DNA of 64,000 nt from the NCBI GenBank assembly GCA_019359495.1, contig JAHHHF010000089.1, positions 47,388 to 111,387 of the forward strand, read 5' to 3'. The position numbers were made by a program, and so were the translations under genes. How positions within the stretch are numbered: the stretch's first letter is position 1; each line of letters begins with the position of its first letter. Under the pieces are notes generated by a model. That model did no database searches. It saw only the letters and a list, made by a program, of their open reading frames with translations, and had not been told where the DNA came from. Shown here in pieces: positions 7,601 to 19,217 of this stretch. The DNA comes from Goleter apudmare HA4340-LM2. GTDB taxonomy: Bacteria > Cyanobacteriota > Cyanobacteriia > Cyanobacteriales > Nostocaceae.

Positions 7601-10459
7601 CTATAAATATTGTTCTATAAACATTTTGAGATGCTTAATTTGAAAGCCCTTAGCGAATTTAGTAATTTGTTGAGTAAATGGAGAAAACTCACTATTTAGA
7701 TTTTCAATTCTTGCTAGTTCTTGAAGTAAATCGTTAACCAAACCTTTGCGGCTTAACTCATAAAGTAAAACCAGATCTTCATGACATGGTGGTACAATTT
7801 TAGCAGCATCTATAGCAATTTTTTTCTGTTGGCGATTATTTTTTCCCTCCAAAGCTTCCTCATATATCCACTCTAGTTGTAGATGTATGCTTAATGCTTC
7901 TAATAGGCTATCAACCTGCACAGGTTTAGGTAAAAATTCATTAGCTCCAGCCTCTAAACTTTTATGCTTATCTGATTCAAATACGCTGGCTGAAGACACA
8001 ACAATAGGTAAATTCTGGAATATAGGTGATTGTCGCAGATTTGTGATCATTTGATAACCATCCATAACTGGCATAGCAATATCAGTTATAATCAAATCCG
8101 GTTTGAACTCGACAGCCTTTTCAATGCCTTGTTTACCGTGTTCTGCTTCCTGCATTTCAAAGCCGATAGGCTCCAGAAGATTGACAATAAATGAGCGATT
8201 TTCCCAGCGATCATCAACAATTAAAACTTTTCGTTTTACACCAGTAAAACCAATAATTTGTCCTTCTTGAGAAACAGAGGTTATCTTTTGCCAATCTTGA
8301 GATTTTGCTAATTCAACATCAAACCAAAAAGTGCTTCCTTTCCCTAGTTGGCTAGTTACTTCTAAAGTGCTACCCATCATCTGGATAATCTTTTGACTAA
8401 TCGCTAAACCTAATCCGGTTCCTTCTGATTGCTTGTTGACATTTCCAACTTGTTCAAATGGTAAAAAGATAGTTTCAATTTGATCTTGAGCAATACCAAT
8501 ACCAGTATCTTTTATTTCAAAACAAATTTGATATATTGGATTTTCTTGTAAAGTAAAGCTTTGAACGTTTTGGCATTTCACGGAAAAAACTACTTTCCCA
8601 GTGTCTGTGAATTTGATAGCATTACCGATTAAATTAATTAGCACCTGCCGCAATCTTTTTTGATCTGCATAAATAGCTTCGGGAAGCCCAGCATCTAATT
8701 GATAAATAAAATCGATACCTTTTTGTTCAGCTTTAATACTACAAATCTCAACAACACCTTGCAAGAACGAATGAAAATGAAAATCTACAGCATGTAATTC
8801 CATTTTCTGAGCTTCAATTTTAGAAATATCTAGAATATCATTGATTAATGTGAGCAGATGGGATGCACATTGACTAATAATACTAATACCTTTTTGTTCT
8901 TTATCTGCCAAATTTTTTGAGCGGTTAAGAATTTGAGCATATCCTAAAATGCCATTGAGAGGAGTACGCAATTCATGACTCATATTTGCTAGAAACTCAC
9001 TCTTGGCTATGTTTGCCTGATCGGCTGCCTCTTTGGAATTTTTCAGTTCTTTAGTACGTTCTTCAACTCTAATTTCCAGTTCCTCATTAGTTCTAGCTAG
9101 TTTAGCAAAAGATTCTCGTAATTGCTGGGACATCTTGTTGAATAAATATCCCAAACGACCTAATTCATTGGGACAGTTTACATCAACTTTAATGTCTAAA
9201 TTACCAGTAGAAACAGTCTCAGTTGCTGCCATGAGTTTATTTAATGGAGTAGCGATTTGATGATGTAAAATCAAGAACACTACTATAATTTCAGTCACAA
9301 GTGCGCCTAGTCCCAGCAATAGAATTAAACGTGCTGCAGCAAAGGCTTCTTGAGTTAACAGAGATTTAGGCAAAACTGTGACTAAATACCAATCTGGCTC
9401 GTCAATTGTAGTCACAGCTAGGTATTCGTCATACTCAGAGTTGTCAATTACGCGGTTTACTGATGTATTAGTGACTAAGTGAAAAATTCGACGTAGATGA
9501 GCATCACCCGATTGCCCAATAGAAAACTGACCATTTGTCTGTTTAATCTCTTGTATCAGAGCAGGATGGACTACTAAACGTCCATCTTTTCTAAAGATTA
9601 TGTTGTATGTACCTTTAAGCACATCATTCAGCGTGCGATCGCGCAACTCAGCAATCAAAATATCATGTCCAAGTGTGGCGATATGCTTACCATCTACATC
9701 CAAGGGCGTTACACAAGATGCCATCCAAGCAGCAGCTACTTGGTCGTAATAAATCCCCGTCCAGACGGTTTTGCGCTCAGGACTATAAATTGGTCGGGTA
9801 ATTTGAAAGGACTCATCATCGGTGACGAGGAACGACTCTCTGGAGGGTGCCTTCAATGCCCATGGATACTCGTGCATGTACATTACCATTCCATTCTCTG
9901 GAATTTGGGTGTAGCTGTTGGCAAAGCGATTGCGCCATGCAGGTCCATAAGCGCTGAGAGTATCGTAATACGCTAAGACTCGGCGGCGCATATCAGCATC
10001 GACTTTGACATTTTTACCCAGAAACACACCTGGAGTTTTGTCAAGTTTAAATATTTCAGGACGGTTGCGAATCGTACCGTCCTTGTATGTGGTAAATAAC
10101 CGATCAAACTCAACTTTGGGATCGCGATTGCCTAGTCCTTTGAGTCGCTCTAGTAAGGACTGCTTTAACAAGACATGATTATCTTCAGCCAGGGTAAATA
10201 TTGATCTCTCGCGCTGCGCTCTTAGCTTTACATATTGTCTAAGCTGTACTAGAGACTGATCTGTCACTCGTGAAATCACTTGGAAGTAACCAATTCCAGT
10301 TGATGCAACTATGACTATACCCATGCTAATTGCTGTTTTAATTAGCGTTTGTTGAGTCAGAGATCCTTTATGCTTGCTTTGCTCATCACTTTCAACCTGC
10401 TTAACAGATACAGGTGATTTAAAATTTTTCAACCAACGTTTGTTCATTCCGACATCCAA
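7601..10459 (-). CDS. hybrid sensor histidine kinase (dCache-HAMP-HisKA-HATPase-REC)
   Basis: 952 aa. A membrane helix at about residue 45, a ligand-binding extracellular domain of Cache type (contains WTGIYYD and [13 protein letters not shown]) and a second helix near 385 are followed by HAMP (about 400-455) and a coiled coil. HisKA carries the phospho-accepting His in [12 protein letters not shown] (about 495). HATPase shows N-box [16 protein letters not shown] and [11 protein letters not shown]-terminal REC domain has the acceptor Asp in [14 protein letters not shown] (about 794). The start lies 38 nt after the stop of the A-T-R gene on the same strand, so both may share a transcript. The sensed ligand is unknown. 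Confidence 0.88.
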   Translation of the reverse strand: MDVGMNKRWLKNFKSPVSVKQVESDEQSKHKGSLTQQTLIKTAISMGIVIVASTGIGYFQVISRVTDQSLVQLRQYVKLRAQRERSIFTLAEDNHVLLKQSLLERLKGLGNRDPKVEFDRLFTTYKDGTIRNRPEIFKLDKTPGVFLGKNVKVDADMRRRVLAYYDTLSAYGPAWRNRFANSYTQIPENGMVMYMHEYPWALKAPSRESFLVTDDESFQITRPIYSPERKTVWTGIYYDQVAAAWMASCVTPLDVDGKHIATLGHDILIAELRDRTLNDVLKGTYNIIFRKDGRLVVHPALIQEIKQTNGQFSIGQSGDAHLRRIFHLVTNTSVNRVIDNSEYDEYLAVTTIDEPDWYLVTVLPKSLLTQEAFAAARLILLLGLGALVTEIIVVFLILHHQIATPLNKLMAATETVSTGNLDIKVDVNCPNELGRLGYLFNKMSQQLRESFAKLARTNEELEIRVEERTKELKNSKEAADQANIAKSEFLANMSHELRTPLNGILGYAQILNRSKNLADKEQKGISIISQCASHLLTLINDILDISKIEAQKMELHAVDFHFHSFLQGVVEICSIKAEQKGIDFIYQLDAGLPEAIYADQKRLRQVLINLIGNAIKFTDTGKVVFSVKCQNVQSFTLQENPIYQICFEIKDTGIGIAQDQIETIFLPFEQVGNVNKQSEGTGLGLAISQKIIQMMGSTLEVTSQLGKGSTFWFDVELAKSQDWQKITSVSQEGQIIGFTGVKRKVLIVDDRWENRSFIVNLLEPIGFEMQEAEHGKQGIEKAVEFKPDLIITDIAMPVMDGYQMITNLRQSPIFQNLPIVVSSASVFESDKHKSLEAGANEFLPKPVQVDSLLEALSIHLQLEWIYEEALEGKNNRQQKKIAIDAAKIVPPCHEDLVLLYELSRKGLVNDLLQELARIENLNSEFSPFTQQITKFAKGFQIKHLKMFIEQYL

Positions 10460-10497
10460 AAAATTTTTCTTTAAAGTACAAATCTACTAAAATATTG

Positions 10498-13400
10498 TCA
10501 AATTACCTGACTATTTATGAGTGAACTCTCTTGAGTTAAGAAACCGCAACGCATGAAATAGGACAAATAAGCCTTGAGCACAGAAGAGTTAATTGGAGGA
10601 CAGATAATATCACTTCCCGCCAGCCCTAATTGTGTGTTACTGGAATCAAACACTTGGGATGATGCCAGGGCTGTTGTCTCAATAAAAGTTTGTTGCTTAT
10701 TTAATACCTTCTGAGTAAACAAAGATGCCATCGGTGTTAAAGCATTCTCTTGAGGCATATCAAGTAGTTTTGCCTGCCATTGGTGGAAAGGAATAGAAGT
10801 AACCGGATATCCCAGTGAGTTAAGGTCTGCCGCTAGCTGGTTGATCGATAATGCATAAGGACTTAATAAATGAAATGTTTTGCCATAGCACTCTGGCTGA
10901 CGTGACAAATATTCTACTGACCGAGCCACATAGTCTACAGGAGCAAGGTTCATATTCAGATCCCATTTAGGTGCACAACCCATTTGGATGAACCCTTTGA
11001 TCATTCTGCTAATCATGTTACTGGGCTGGAAGGCACCCGTTTGACTATGTCCTGTAATCATTCCCAAACGATAAATACAGACAGGTAAACCGCGATCGCG
11101 TGCTGCCATAACTAATTTTTCAGCAACCCATTTACTTTGGGAATAACCATCTAAATATCCTTCACCACTGAGAATATCCTCTGTTTCTAAAATTAATTTC
11201 TTCTCCTCATATTCTGAGGATTGAAAGACATCTAAAGTCGAAATATGGTGAACTGGAATGGTTTTTGCATGAACTGCTAGACGCAACACTTCCCTCGTGC
11301 CAACAACGTTTGTTTCCCGCAAAGCAATGTAGGGATAAACCAAATTTACATACGCACCACTGTGATAAATTACCTCAATCCGATCTGCTAACTCCCTAAA
11401 CTGCACCTCTGATAGTCCTAACAAAGGCTTTGATAAATCTCCTACCACAGGGACAATTCTGGAGCCAAAAGTCTCCTGCCAAATTTCATAACTTTCTAGA
11501 CTTTTACGCAGTCGAGTACTAGCTGCTTCTAAACTATTAGCACGGACTAGACAGTAAACAGTTGCCTGTGGATTCTGACATAGCAATTCGTTTAGAAGAA
11601 AAGCACCAATAAAGCCTGTTGCACCAGTCAAGAAGATGCGCTGAGGTTTAGTCTGGGCAATAGTTAGCGGGTGAATTGTTTGTTCTAAGATTGCATCAGC
11701 CCGCATTTCGTCGAGGTTAGTTTCAAATTTAGCCGCAGAATTAGAAGTTGGAACAGCCTGAATTATTTCAGCTAATTCAGCAATTGTAGGCGCTTTAAAT
11801 AAGCAATCTAAGGGCAATTCCATTTTTAGTATTTCATGTATGCGGTGCAATAACAAGGCTGAAGTGAGTGAATCACCTCCCGATTCAAAAAAGTTTTGGT
11901 AAACACCAACTTCCACACCTAAAATAGCAGCCCAAATTTGGCTCAGTTGTCTCTCTATCTCTGTTCTAGGAGATACAAATTTCTCCATTAAATCCAGGGT
12001 TGGAACTGGTAATGCTCGACGATCAACTTTACAGTTAGGAGTTAGTGGCAACTTATCCATAAAGACCACAATGGCAGGAACCATGTAATCAGGTAGTTTT
12101 TCTTTCAGCCATCCCCTTAACTGTGCTGGATGTATATTTTTTTCTTGCGAATTCAACACTACATAGGCCACTAAACGCAGATCTCCAGGAGAGTCTTCTC
12201 TAGCGACTACTACACATTCCTGTACTTGAGGATGCTGCGATAGTGTTGCTTCAATATCTCCTAATTCAATCCGATACCCACGAATTTTTACTTGATGGTC
12301 CATCCGTCCAATGATGAAAACACTACCGTTTGGTAAATAACGAGCTAAATCACCTGTTTTATAAAGACGGGCAGTTGGATCATTGCTAAAAGGGTCAGTA
12401 ACGAACTTTTCAGATGTGAGTTCAGGACGATTCCCATAGCCTCGTGCTAGTCCCAAACCACCTATATAAAGTTGTCCTTCATCTTCGCCAACTACAGGTT
12501 CTAAAGTGTCATCCTTGCGGCGAGCTGGTTCTTTAATTACATATATTTGAGTATTTAAAATAGGGTGGCCAATAGGTATTGGTTGGTCACCAGGCTCCAC
12601 CTGATAAACGGTTGACCAAATAGTAGTCTCTGTTGGACCATACATATTCCAAACCGAAGAACTCCTTTCTAATAACTGATTTGCCAGATGACGAGTCAGA
12701 GGTTCTCCGCCACAAAGAATTTTCAGATTTTGATTGCCTTGCCAACCAACTGCTAACAACATACGCCAGGTTGCTGGTGTAGCTTGCATGACGGTAGCAT
12801 TAGATTTATTGATGATTTTAGACAGTTGAATTGCGTCGGTTGCGACTTCACGGCTCACTATAACAGTGGTAGCTCCTACAATCAGGGGCAGGAAGAGTTC
12901 TAAAACAGCAATATCAAAAGAAATAGTAGTCACTGCCAGAAGAACATCTTGATCTGTCAAGCCAGGCTCTTGTTGCATAGAGAGCAAGAAATTAACAACC
13001 GCCGCATGAATAATTTGTACCCCTTTAGGTTTCCCGGTCGAGCCGGAAGTGTAAATGGTATACGCCAAATTATTGGAGGACACTAAGTTGATTGGATTTT
13101 CCTTGCTACAGCAAGCGATCGCTTCCCCATCACTATCTAGAGCAACGATTTTAGCTGAGTGTTGAGTAAGTTTGTCTGACAAATGCTGCTGAGTGATCAA
13201 AACAGGTAGTTGCGAGTCTTCTAACATAAAAGCTAGGCGCTCTGAGGGATAAGATGGATCGAGAGGAACGTAGGCACCGCCTGCTTTCAGGATTGCCAAC
13301 AAGCCAATTACCGTCAAGAGCGATCGCTCCACGCAAATACCCACTAATGTTTCTGAGCCAACTCCTAAGGATTGCAGATAATGTGCTAGTTGGTTAGCTT

Positions 13401-13524
13401 TTTCATTTAGATCTCGGTACGTTAATTGCTGATTCTGAAAAATAACAGCGACTTTATCAGGTGTTAGGGATACTTGGCTCTCAACTAATTGATGAATGCT
13501 CAAGTTTTTATCATTAATTAACAT
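10498..13524 (-). CDS. stand-alone NRPS-like A-T-R enzyme (adenylation, carrier, thioester reductase)
   Basis: 1008 aa. Adenylation domain: A3 YTSGSTGKPKGV (about 156), A5 YGPTETTIW, A8 GRMDHQVKIRGYRIELGDIE, A10 Lys in PNCKVDR (about 498). Carrier domain with phosphopantetheine Ser in GGDSL (about 550). Reductase domain with GATGFIG (about 635) and catalytic YSQSK (about 795). There is no condensation domain. Hand-aligned specificity residues read D-I-L-Q-L-G-M-I-W-K, one change from the known glycine code DILQLGLIWK. The predicted reaction is activation of a small amino acid, loading on the carrier and NAD(P)H release as aldehyde or alcohol. It is flanked by hybrid kinases. Confidence 0.85.
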   Translation of the reverse strand: MLINDKNLSIHQLVESQVSLTPDKVAVIFQNQQLTYRDLNEKANQLAHYLQSLGVGSETLVGICVERSLLTVIGLLAILKAGGAYVPLDPSYPSERLAFMLEDSQLPVLITQQHLSDKLTQHSAKIVALDSDGEAIACCSKENPINLVSSNNLAYTIYTSGSTGKPKGVQIIHAAVVNFLLSMQQEPGLTDQDVLLAVTTISFDIAVLELFLPLIVGATTVIVSREVATDAIQLSKIINKSNATVMQATPATWRMLLAVGWQGNQNLKILCGGEPLTRHLANQLLERSSSVWNMYGPTETTIWSTVYQVEPGDQPIPIGHPILNTQIYVIKEPARRKDDTLEPVVGEDEGQLYIGGLGLARGYGNRPELTSEKFVTDPFSNDPTARLYKTGDLARYLPNGSVFIIGRMDHQVKIRGYRIELGDIEATLSQHPQVQECVVVAREDSPGDLRLVAYVVLNSQEKNIHPAQLRGWLKEKLPDYMVPAIVVFMDKLPLTPNCKVDRRALPVPTLDLMEKFVSPRTEIERQLSQIWAAILGVEVGVYQNFFESGGDSLTSALLLHRIHEILKMELPLDCLFKAPTIAELAEIIQAVPTSNSAAKFETNLDEMRADAILEQTIHPLTIAQTKPQRIFLTGATGFIGAFLLNELLCQNPQATVYCLVRANSLEAASTRLRKSLESYEIWQETFGSRIVPVVGDLSKPLLGLSEVQFRELADRIEVIYHSGAYVNLVYPYIALRETNVVGTREVLRLAVHAKTIPVHHISTLDVFQSSEYEEKKLILETEDILSGEGYLDGYSQSKWVAEKLVMAARDRGLPVCIYRLGMITGHSQTGAFQPSNMISRMIKGFIQMGCAPKWDLNMNLAPVDYVARSVEYLSRQPECYGKTFHLLSPYALSINQLAADLNSLGYPVTSIPFHQWQAKLLDMPQENALTPMASLFTQKVLNKQQTFIETTALASSQVFDSSNTQLGLAGSDIICPPINSSVLKAYLSYFMRCGFLTQESSLINSQVI

Positions 13525-13708
13525 GTTTTCCTAATTAAAATTACTAAAATTTGCTAGTCAAATACGCCGCACGAGCCACTAAAAGTTAGCCATGTTTTTT
13601 TTGTGCGATTTTTAAGTAAATTCGCATCTTTTCCATTCCATATCCCGCATAATCTTTTTTACATTTCAAAAAACTAGTTAATAAATATCATGCAATTCAA
13701 GTTTGATA

Positions 13709-15139
13709 TTAGATAATTTGCAATATCTCTGTTTTTTTATCTTGCTGATTATCATGCTTTATTTTGCAAGGAAGGTTAATAACAAATTCTGTTCCTTTTC
13801 CTATTTCTGAACAGCAAATTAACTGTCCTTGATGCTTTTCCACAATGATTTTATGACTAATAGATAGTCCTAGTCCTGTTCCTTTACCAACTGGTTTAGT
13901 GGTAAAAAAGGGATCAAAAATCTTTGACTGTAAGTCTGCTTTTATGCCTATTCCATTATCAGTAATGCATATTTTTACCCAATCTTGATGCTGTTTTTCC
14001 GTTTTAATCCAGATAGTCGGATGCTCTTTTTTATTACGCAATAATAGTTGAGAATTTTGTTCTTCTAAAGCATCGATGGCATTTGCCAACAAATTCATAA
14101 AGACCTGGTTTAACTGACCAACATAGCACTCTACAGGTGGTAATTCCCCATATTCTTTTATTACTTGAATTTCTGGTTGTTCTACTCTACCTTTTAGTCG
14201 CTCTTGTAAGATTAACAGCGTACTTTCAATACCTTCATGTATGTCTATGGTTTTTTTATCAGCTTCATTCAAACGCGAGAAGTTGCGTAGAGATAGGACA
14301 ATCTGACAAATACGTTCAGCCCCGACCTCCATTGAAGATAAAAGCTTAGGTAGGTCTTGTTTTAAGTAGTCGAAATCAACTTTTTCCAGAAAAAACTTAA
14401 TTTCACTAGGTAAACTGGAAAAGTTTTTCTGACAAAGTTCTAGCAGTGTCAGCAAGTTTTGATTATATTCCATTGCATATTGCAGGTTTCCATAAATGAA
14501 ATTCACAGGATTATTGATTTCATGGGCGATACCAGCAACTAGTCTTCCTAAAGAAGACATTTTTTCATTGTGTACGAGCTGAACCTGGGTTTGTTCTAAC
14601 TTCTGCAATGCTTGAGAAAGTTCAACAGTCCGGTTATGCACTCGCTGTTCTAATTCATGATTCAGTTTCTGCAACAAGTTTTCTGCTGTTTTGCGTTGCT
14701 GAATCTCCTGTTTCAACAACAGGTTTTGAGTTTCTAGAACTTTATCCAGGTTACGTAACTTCAAATGAATTTTGATTCTTGCTAGAACTTCTTCACATTG
14801 AAATGGTTTAGTAATATAGTCAACCGCACCTATAGACAGCCCAGTAACTTTATGGGTAGTATCAGATAATGCAGTTGCAAAGATGATGGGAATATCACGA
14901 GTTAGAGGATTTGCTTTAAGACGTTTACAAGTTTCAAATCCATCAATACCAGGCATCATCACATCTAGTATGATTAGTTCTGCTTGATAATATTTAACTT
15001 GCTCTAGTGCGGTTTCTCCATCCAGTGCAACTGCAACCTGAAATCCAGCAACAGTTAAAGTATCTGATAAAACTTCTAAATTGGTGGGATTATCATCGAC
15101 TATAAGAATAGATCCGTTGTAGTTTTTTCGTGAGAGCAT
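13709..15139 (-). CDS. response regulator-histidine kinase (REC-coiled coil-HisKA-HATPase)
   Basis: 476 aa, soluble. N-terminal REC with acceptor Asp in [14 protein letters not shown] (about 55) and Lys in YITKPF. A coiled coil (about 125-190) links to HisKA with His in [13 protein letters not shown] (about 206) and a HATPase with [16 protein letters not shown] and [13 protein letters not shown] kinase with an N-terminal receiver usually acts as a middle step in a phosphorelay. It is on the same strand upstream of the A-T-R gene (185-nt gap) and could control it, but only the position suggests this. Confidence 0.87.
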   Translation of the reverse strand: MLSRKNYNGSILIVDDNPTNLEVLSDTLTVAGFQVAVALDGETALEQVKYYQAELIILDVMMPGIDGFETCKRLKANPLTRDIPIIFATALSDTTHKVTGLSIGAVDYITKPFQCEEVLARIKIHLKLRNLDKVLETQNLLLKQEIQQRKTAENLLQKLNHELEQRVHNRTVELSQALQKLEQTQVQLVHNEKMSSLGRLVAGIAHEINNPVNFIYGNLQYAMEYNQNLLTLLELCQKNFSSLPSEIKFFLEKVDFDYLKQDLPKLLSSMEVGAERICQIVLSLRNFSRLNEADKKTIDIHEGIESTLLILQERLKGRVEQPEIQVIKEYGELPPVECYVGQLNQVFMNLLANAIDALEEQNSQLLLRNKKEHPTIWIKTEKQHQDWVKICITDNGIGIKADLQSKIFDPFFTTKPVGKGTGLGLSISHKIIVEKHQGQLICCSEIGKGTEFVINLPCKIKHDNQQDKKTEILQII

Positions 15140-15589
15140 AAATTTCTGAATTTTTTTGGTTGTTCAGCATTTGTGATATCAAATCTTTAGGTAAACATCA
15201 ATACTTGACTTAAAAATTAATGTCTAGAATCTTAGACAGGAAAATCTATTGTTATTATTCATTAATTATGCTGCTCAACTTCTTTTGGGTTTTTATTTAT
15301 CCTATAAAACTAAACATGGGCACTTTTAGGTTTTAAAATTTAGTTTTTTATCTCTTAAATTATCGCAGCATAAATTAACACACCGCAGGAGTAAAATTAC
15401 TGAAATTTAGACTTTCTGCAACCTACTGATCAAAATTTAAAATTTATCAAATGGCTAAAATTTATTCACAAATAAATTACGATCAGGTTGTAATTCATGA
15501 GGGTTTACAGAAATTTATCAGCCTAAACAAGCTCAGTTTCTGGTTCGATATCTAGCAAGACTATATGTGTGCCTGTGCAAATATGCATC
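15140..15589. other. 450-nt gap with no recognised gene
   Basis: AT-rich DNA between the REC-kinase and the GGDEF gene. No frame with protein-like character, no tRNA and no clear hairpin was seen. It probably holds the promoter of the REC-kinase gene at its left end. Confidence 0.5.
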
Positions 15590-16621
15590 TTAGTCAGAGA
15601 CAATGCGATCGCGTCCTGCGGCTTTTGCTTGGTACAGTGCTTGATCTGCCTTCACAATCAAATCTGAAGGTGATGAATCCCAAGTGGGAACCATAGTTGC
15701 TACTCCCAAACTCAAGGTAACATATTGATTAATGGCAGATCCTTGATGAGTAATTCGCAAATCTCTGACTCCAGCTTGGATCATTTGGGCAACATGAACA
15801 GCACCAGCAATATGAGTGTTGGGCATAATTACAGCAAATTCTTCACCGCCGTAACGGGCTACTAAATCCTGATTTTTTTGGGCATGGCGCTTTAAAGCAT
15901 GGCCTACCTTTTGTAAGCAGATATCTCCAGCCGGATGACCATATTGATCATTATAAAATTTAAAAAAGTCGATATCACATAAAATCAGTGACAGAGGTGA
16001 TTCCTCTTGTGCCGAATTAATCCACTGGGTATGAAGATAATCATCAAAGCGGCGACGATTTGCCAAGTCGGTTAAACTATCGACAGTTGCAAGTTGCTGC
16101 AATGCTTGATTTGCGGCTTCTAATTGTTTGTAAACTTGTGCTTGTTTCAGCAGTTGTCGCAACCGCAGCCGCAACACTGTCAATTGAATTGGCTTGGTAA
16201 CATAATCAGTTGCACCCACATCAAAGGCACGATTTACAGAATCTTCGTCATCCAGATTAGTAATCATCAATATGGGCGTGCGTTCCCATAGTTTTGCAAT
16301 CACAGTGTTGCCTAGAGCCGAGTCGGTATTAAAATTTGTGAGTGCTGAGAGCAAATTATTCCTAGCAACTTGCAACAGCTGCTTGCAGCAAGTAAAACCA
16401 TCCATGACAGGCATCATAGCATCTAACAAAACGATATCTGGTTTGACAGTTTCGTAAGCATCTAAACACTGCTGACCATCACAAACTTCGACTACTCCAT
16501 AGCCTTCACGTTCCATAATTCTACGCAGCAGCCGTCGGACTGATTTGTCATCATCAGCTACTAAAATCACAGGGGGTTGCGAGGAAAGGGGAGATAAGCT
16601 TATGGCTGACATGAGTTGCAT
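15590..16621 (-). CDS. REC-GGDEF diguanylate cyclase
   Basis: About 343 aa from ATG 16621; a GTG at 16666 would add 15 residues and neither has a clear ribosome site. The REC domain (VADDDKSVRRLL, acceptor Asp in VLLDAMMPVMDGF) carries an unusual insert of roughly 25 residues between beta-3 and beta-4 (NNLLSALTNFNTDSALG). The GGDEF domain has an active-type GGEEF (about 257) and should make c-di-GMP. The inhibitory I-site position reads KNQD instead of RxxD, so product inhibition may be weak. It is a single gene. Confidence 0.87.
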   Translation of the reverse strand: MQLMSAISLSPLSSQPPVILVADDDKSVRRLLRRIMEREGYGVVEVCDGQQCLDAYETVKPDIVLLDAMMPVMDGFTCCKQLLQVARNNLLSALTNFNTDSALGNTVIAKLWERTPILMITNLDDEDSVNRAFDVGATDYVTKPIQLTVLRLRLRQLLKQAQVYKQLEAANQALQQLATVDSLTDLANRRRFDDYLHTQWINSAQEESPLSLILCDIDFFKFYNDQYGHPAGDICLQKVGHALKRHAQKNQDLVARYGGEEFAVIMPNTHIAGAVHVAQMIQAGVRDLRITHQGSAINQYVTLSLGVATMVPTWDSSPSDLIVKADQALYQAKAAGRDRIVSD

Positions 16622-16666
16622 ACCGCAAGTTTTGTGGGTTGACGATGTAGGGAGATTTTTCAACAC

Positions 16667-17003
16667 TTCAACAGGTTATAGGTTAGTAGCGGATGATCTC
16701 TCCTCAAAGCTATTTGGAGAATTGTTTTGTCATAGACCAGAGTTAATCTTGTGTAATTAGGCACAGGCAATACTTGCTTTAGTATTCCCAAAATTCACAA
16801 GAAATAACTTTGCTGTTGCTGATATTTAGAGCCTATTACCTGTCCTAACTTGGGCCGACCTTGGCAGCAACTTCTAATTTATAGGTATGTTATTATACTA
16901 AATTAATAATATGGCGACAACTTAAAAAAGCGATCGCCCATAAATAAAGGCACAGTATCCCGTGCCCTGAAAGCTAGATCATCATTTGACAAATTTGCAT
17001 TTA
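16667..17003. other. 337-nt gap, no gene seen
   Basis: Intergenic DNA with one HIP1 site near 16931. No protein-like frame or terminator of note was found. Confidence 0.45.
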
Positions 17004-17645
17004 TTACTTGCGTAAAAGAGTAGACAAAGAACTCTGTTTGCGGAGATCCAACAACTCTGCCAATGATTCTTGATGATTATTTAGCCGATGTGTGTGTTCT
17101 ACTGGCAAAACAGTCATTAAGGGTTTTCTCATGGGTGTGAGTGATGACGTTGGCAAAAACACTGGCGAATTTTTGGGTTTTTGCAGTTGGCGTCGGCGCT
17201 GATGGCTTTCTACTAAAGTTGCCTGATAACGTTTAATTGGTTTCTGGACTTTTTGACGCTCTGTTGGCTGATTGATTAAGCGCATAATTACCAAACAACC
17301 ACTGCCACAACTGAGGGCGATCGCTACAACCATCCATAAAGGTATGGGATTGCTCATTTCAGAGGGTGTATTAGTTGTTTGGTCAAACACATTGGGTGTC
17401 TCTGGGATCTGCTCTGGTGCTTGCGACTGTTTGGCATACCCAACCGAACCCAGGCTGTACAAGGCAAAGGCAGCACTTCCTAGGAACATTGTTAACAACC
17501 CAACTAACAATACCCAAGGATTGCGTGTCAGCAAATGCATCAGAATTTGCGTGCTGTCTCCTGCTGTCGATTTACTATCTGTCAGCTCGAGAGTAGTCCT
17601 TGTAGGTTGGGTTAGCTCGTGCTGTACACTCTGACTATTTTCCAT
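17004..17645 (-). CDS. two-helix membrane protein, unknown function
   Basis: 213 aa. Residues 1-40 are polar, followed by helix one (NPWVLLVGLLTMFLGSAAFALY), a Pro/Thr-rich loop (PEQIPETPNVFDQTTNTPSE), helix two (IPLWMVVAIALSCGSGCLVIM) and a strongly basic, disordered C-terminal half. No known domain. ATG 17645 is the only sensible start. Confidence 0.6.
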   Translation of the reverse strand: MENSQSVQHELTQPTRTTLELTDSKSTAGDSTQILMHLLTRNPWVLLVGLLTMFLGSAAFALYSLGSVGYAKQSQAPEQIPETPNVFDQTTNTPSEMSNPIPLWMVVAIALSCGSGCLVIMRLINQPTERQKVQKPIKRYQATLVESHQRRRQLQKPKNSPVFLPTSSLTPMRKPLMTVLPVEHTHRLNNHQESLAELLDLRKQSSLSTLLRK

Positions 17646-17904
17646 GATTACTTTCAGATTTGTACCCCTCTAGATCAATGATTGTACTGGAGGAGTGAAA
17701 AATCAGGTATCCGTAGCCAAATCTCCGATTTTAGTAGCTTTTTTGTGCAATCTAGGCTACTAATTACAATAAATAGCCAAAAAACAGCACTTTTCGCCAA
17801 TAGGTAATAGAAAATGGGCAATAGACAATAAGCAACAATGCTTAATACTTCGGCTCCTTTCGACTCCGCTCAAGGCAAGCCGCTCAGTAAAAGTTCTCAA
17901 TGCC

Positions 17905-17961
17905 CAATGACGCCAGTTTGCTTAAGTCGGGAAACCCGCCCACGCAGCTGGCTCCCCAATG
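17905..17961 (+). repeat. dispersed repeat GACGCCA…TGGCTCCCC, copy 1
   Basis: CAATGACGCCAGTTTGCTTA then AGTCGGGAAACCCGCCCACG and CAGCTGGCTCCCCAATG. Two further copies are at 44890-44941 (same strand) and 43537-43590 (inverted). Just upstream, 17848-17889 carries another dispersed word (TTCGACTCCGCTCAAGGCAA, GCCGCTCAGTAA). The gap 17646-17963 has no gene. Confidence 0.6.
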
Positions 17962-17963
17962 GC

Positions 17964-19076
17964 CTATTCCCTACCAATAGAATATCTTTCTAAGGCAAGT
18001 TGAATTAACCGATCTACTAATTCTGGGAAAGAAATGCCACTATGTGCCCACAGTTGAGGGTACATACTAGTGGCGGTAAAACCTGGAAATGTGTTGATTT
18101 CGTTGATTAAGATTTCCCCTGTCGCTTCCACATAGAAAAAGTCTATTCTTGCCAACCCAGCAGCGTCTACAGCCGCAAATGCTTGTAATGCCATATCCTG
18201 AATTTGACGGCTGATGGTATCTGGTAATGGTGAGGGAATCAGTAAATCCGCTCTGCCTTGAGTATATTTAGTTTCATAATCATAAAAATCCCCGTCATAG
18301 GTAATCTCACCCACCACAGAGGCTTGGGGTTGATCGTTGCCCAAAACGGCACATTCTACTTCCCTGGCTATGACACCAGCTTCTACAATAATTCGGCGAT
18401 CATAGCCAGCAGCTGCATCTAATGCCGCTTCCAATTCTGTACGCGATCGCACTTTAGCAATCCCCACCGATGAACCCAAGTTAGCAGGTTTGACAAAAGC
18501 GGGATAGCCCAGCGCGGCTTCAATTTCATCACAAAGTTTTGGAAAGACACAAGGATTTGACCAAACTTGCGCTCTTGTTACAGCCTTATACTTCACTTGC
18601 GGTAGTCCAGCTTGATCAAAGGCCATTTTCATGGCAATCTTATCCATCCCCAACGCCGAACCTAAGACCCCAGAACCGACAAAGGGGACTTGCATCAAGG
18701 TGAGTAGACCTTGGATTGTACCATCTTCACCATTGGGACCGTGGAGCACAGGCAGCCACACATCCACCTCAGCTACTTGGGAGGGTGATTGCCAACGGCT
18801 GAGGATTTGGTTTTGGGGGTTGGATGTGAGTTGATTTTGGGCTTGGGGGATTGATTCTAAAGATTCCAGCAGGGGTACATCAGATGCTAGAAGCTTTTGG
18901 GGTACTTCTCCTGCTAGCCAACGTCCATCTTTTTGGATGTAGAACGGCAAGATTTCGTACTTGCTAGCATTTGGTTCTGTACTTAAAGCTGTAGCGATCG
19001 CTCTTGCAGAATAAATTGAAACTTCATGCTCTCCAGAACGACCACCAAACAGTAACCCCACCCGCAGTTTACTCAT
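17964..19076 (-). CDS. ddl: D-alanine--D-alanine ligase
   Basis: 370 aa, ATP-grasp. The N-terminus [18 protein letters not shown] is the Ddl signature. The middle shows the ligase loop [12 protein letters not shown] and [15 protein letters not shown]; the C-terminal end has ARIDFFYV and [17 protein letters not shown], which hold Mg and D-Ala ligands. It joins two D-Ala residues for peptidoglycan precursors in the cytoplasm. The 370-aa length fits the long form common in cyanobacteria. It is a single gene, divergent from the carotenoid oxygenase. Confidence 0.95.
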   Translation of the reverse strand: MSKLRVGLLFGGRSGEHEVSIYSARAIATALSTEPNASKYEILPFYIQKDGRWLAGEVPQKLLASDVPLLESLESIPQAQNQLTSNPQNQILSRWQSPSQVAEVDVWLPVLHGPNGEDGTIQGLLTLMQVPFVGSGVLGSALGMDKIAMKMAFDQAGLPQVKYKAVTRAQVWSNPCVFPKLCDEIEAALGYPAFVKPANLGSSVGIAKVRSRTELEAALDAAAGYDRRIIVEAGVIAREVECAVLGNDQPQASVVGEITYDGDFYDYETKYTQGRADLLIPSPLPDTISRQIQDMALQAFAAVDAAGLARIDFFYVEATGEILINEINTFPGFTATSMYPQLWAHSGISFPELVDRLIQLALERYSIGRE

Positions 19077-19217
19077 CTTCCGTACCTCGACACTGCTAAC
19101 GCAGATAGCGTATCACAACCTGTCCAGACAAATACCCAACTTAGTTGCGAAACCTGATATTAGCGATCGCTAATATCAGGTTTATTGAATAAAGTGCTGT
19201 AATTAAATTCACTAGCT

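Noticed and set aside
15541..15560. GGTTCGAT word as a possible tRNA T-arm
   Set aside because: No acceptor stem or anticodon arm can be formed around it; no tRNA gene was seen in the window.
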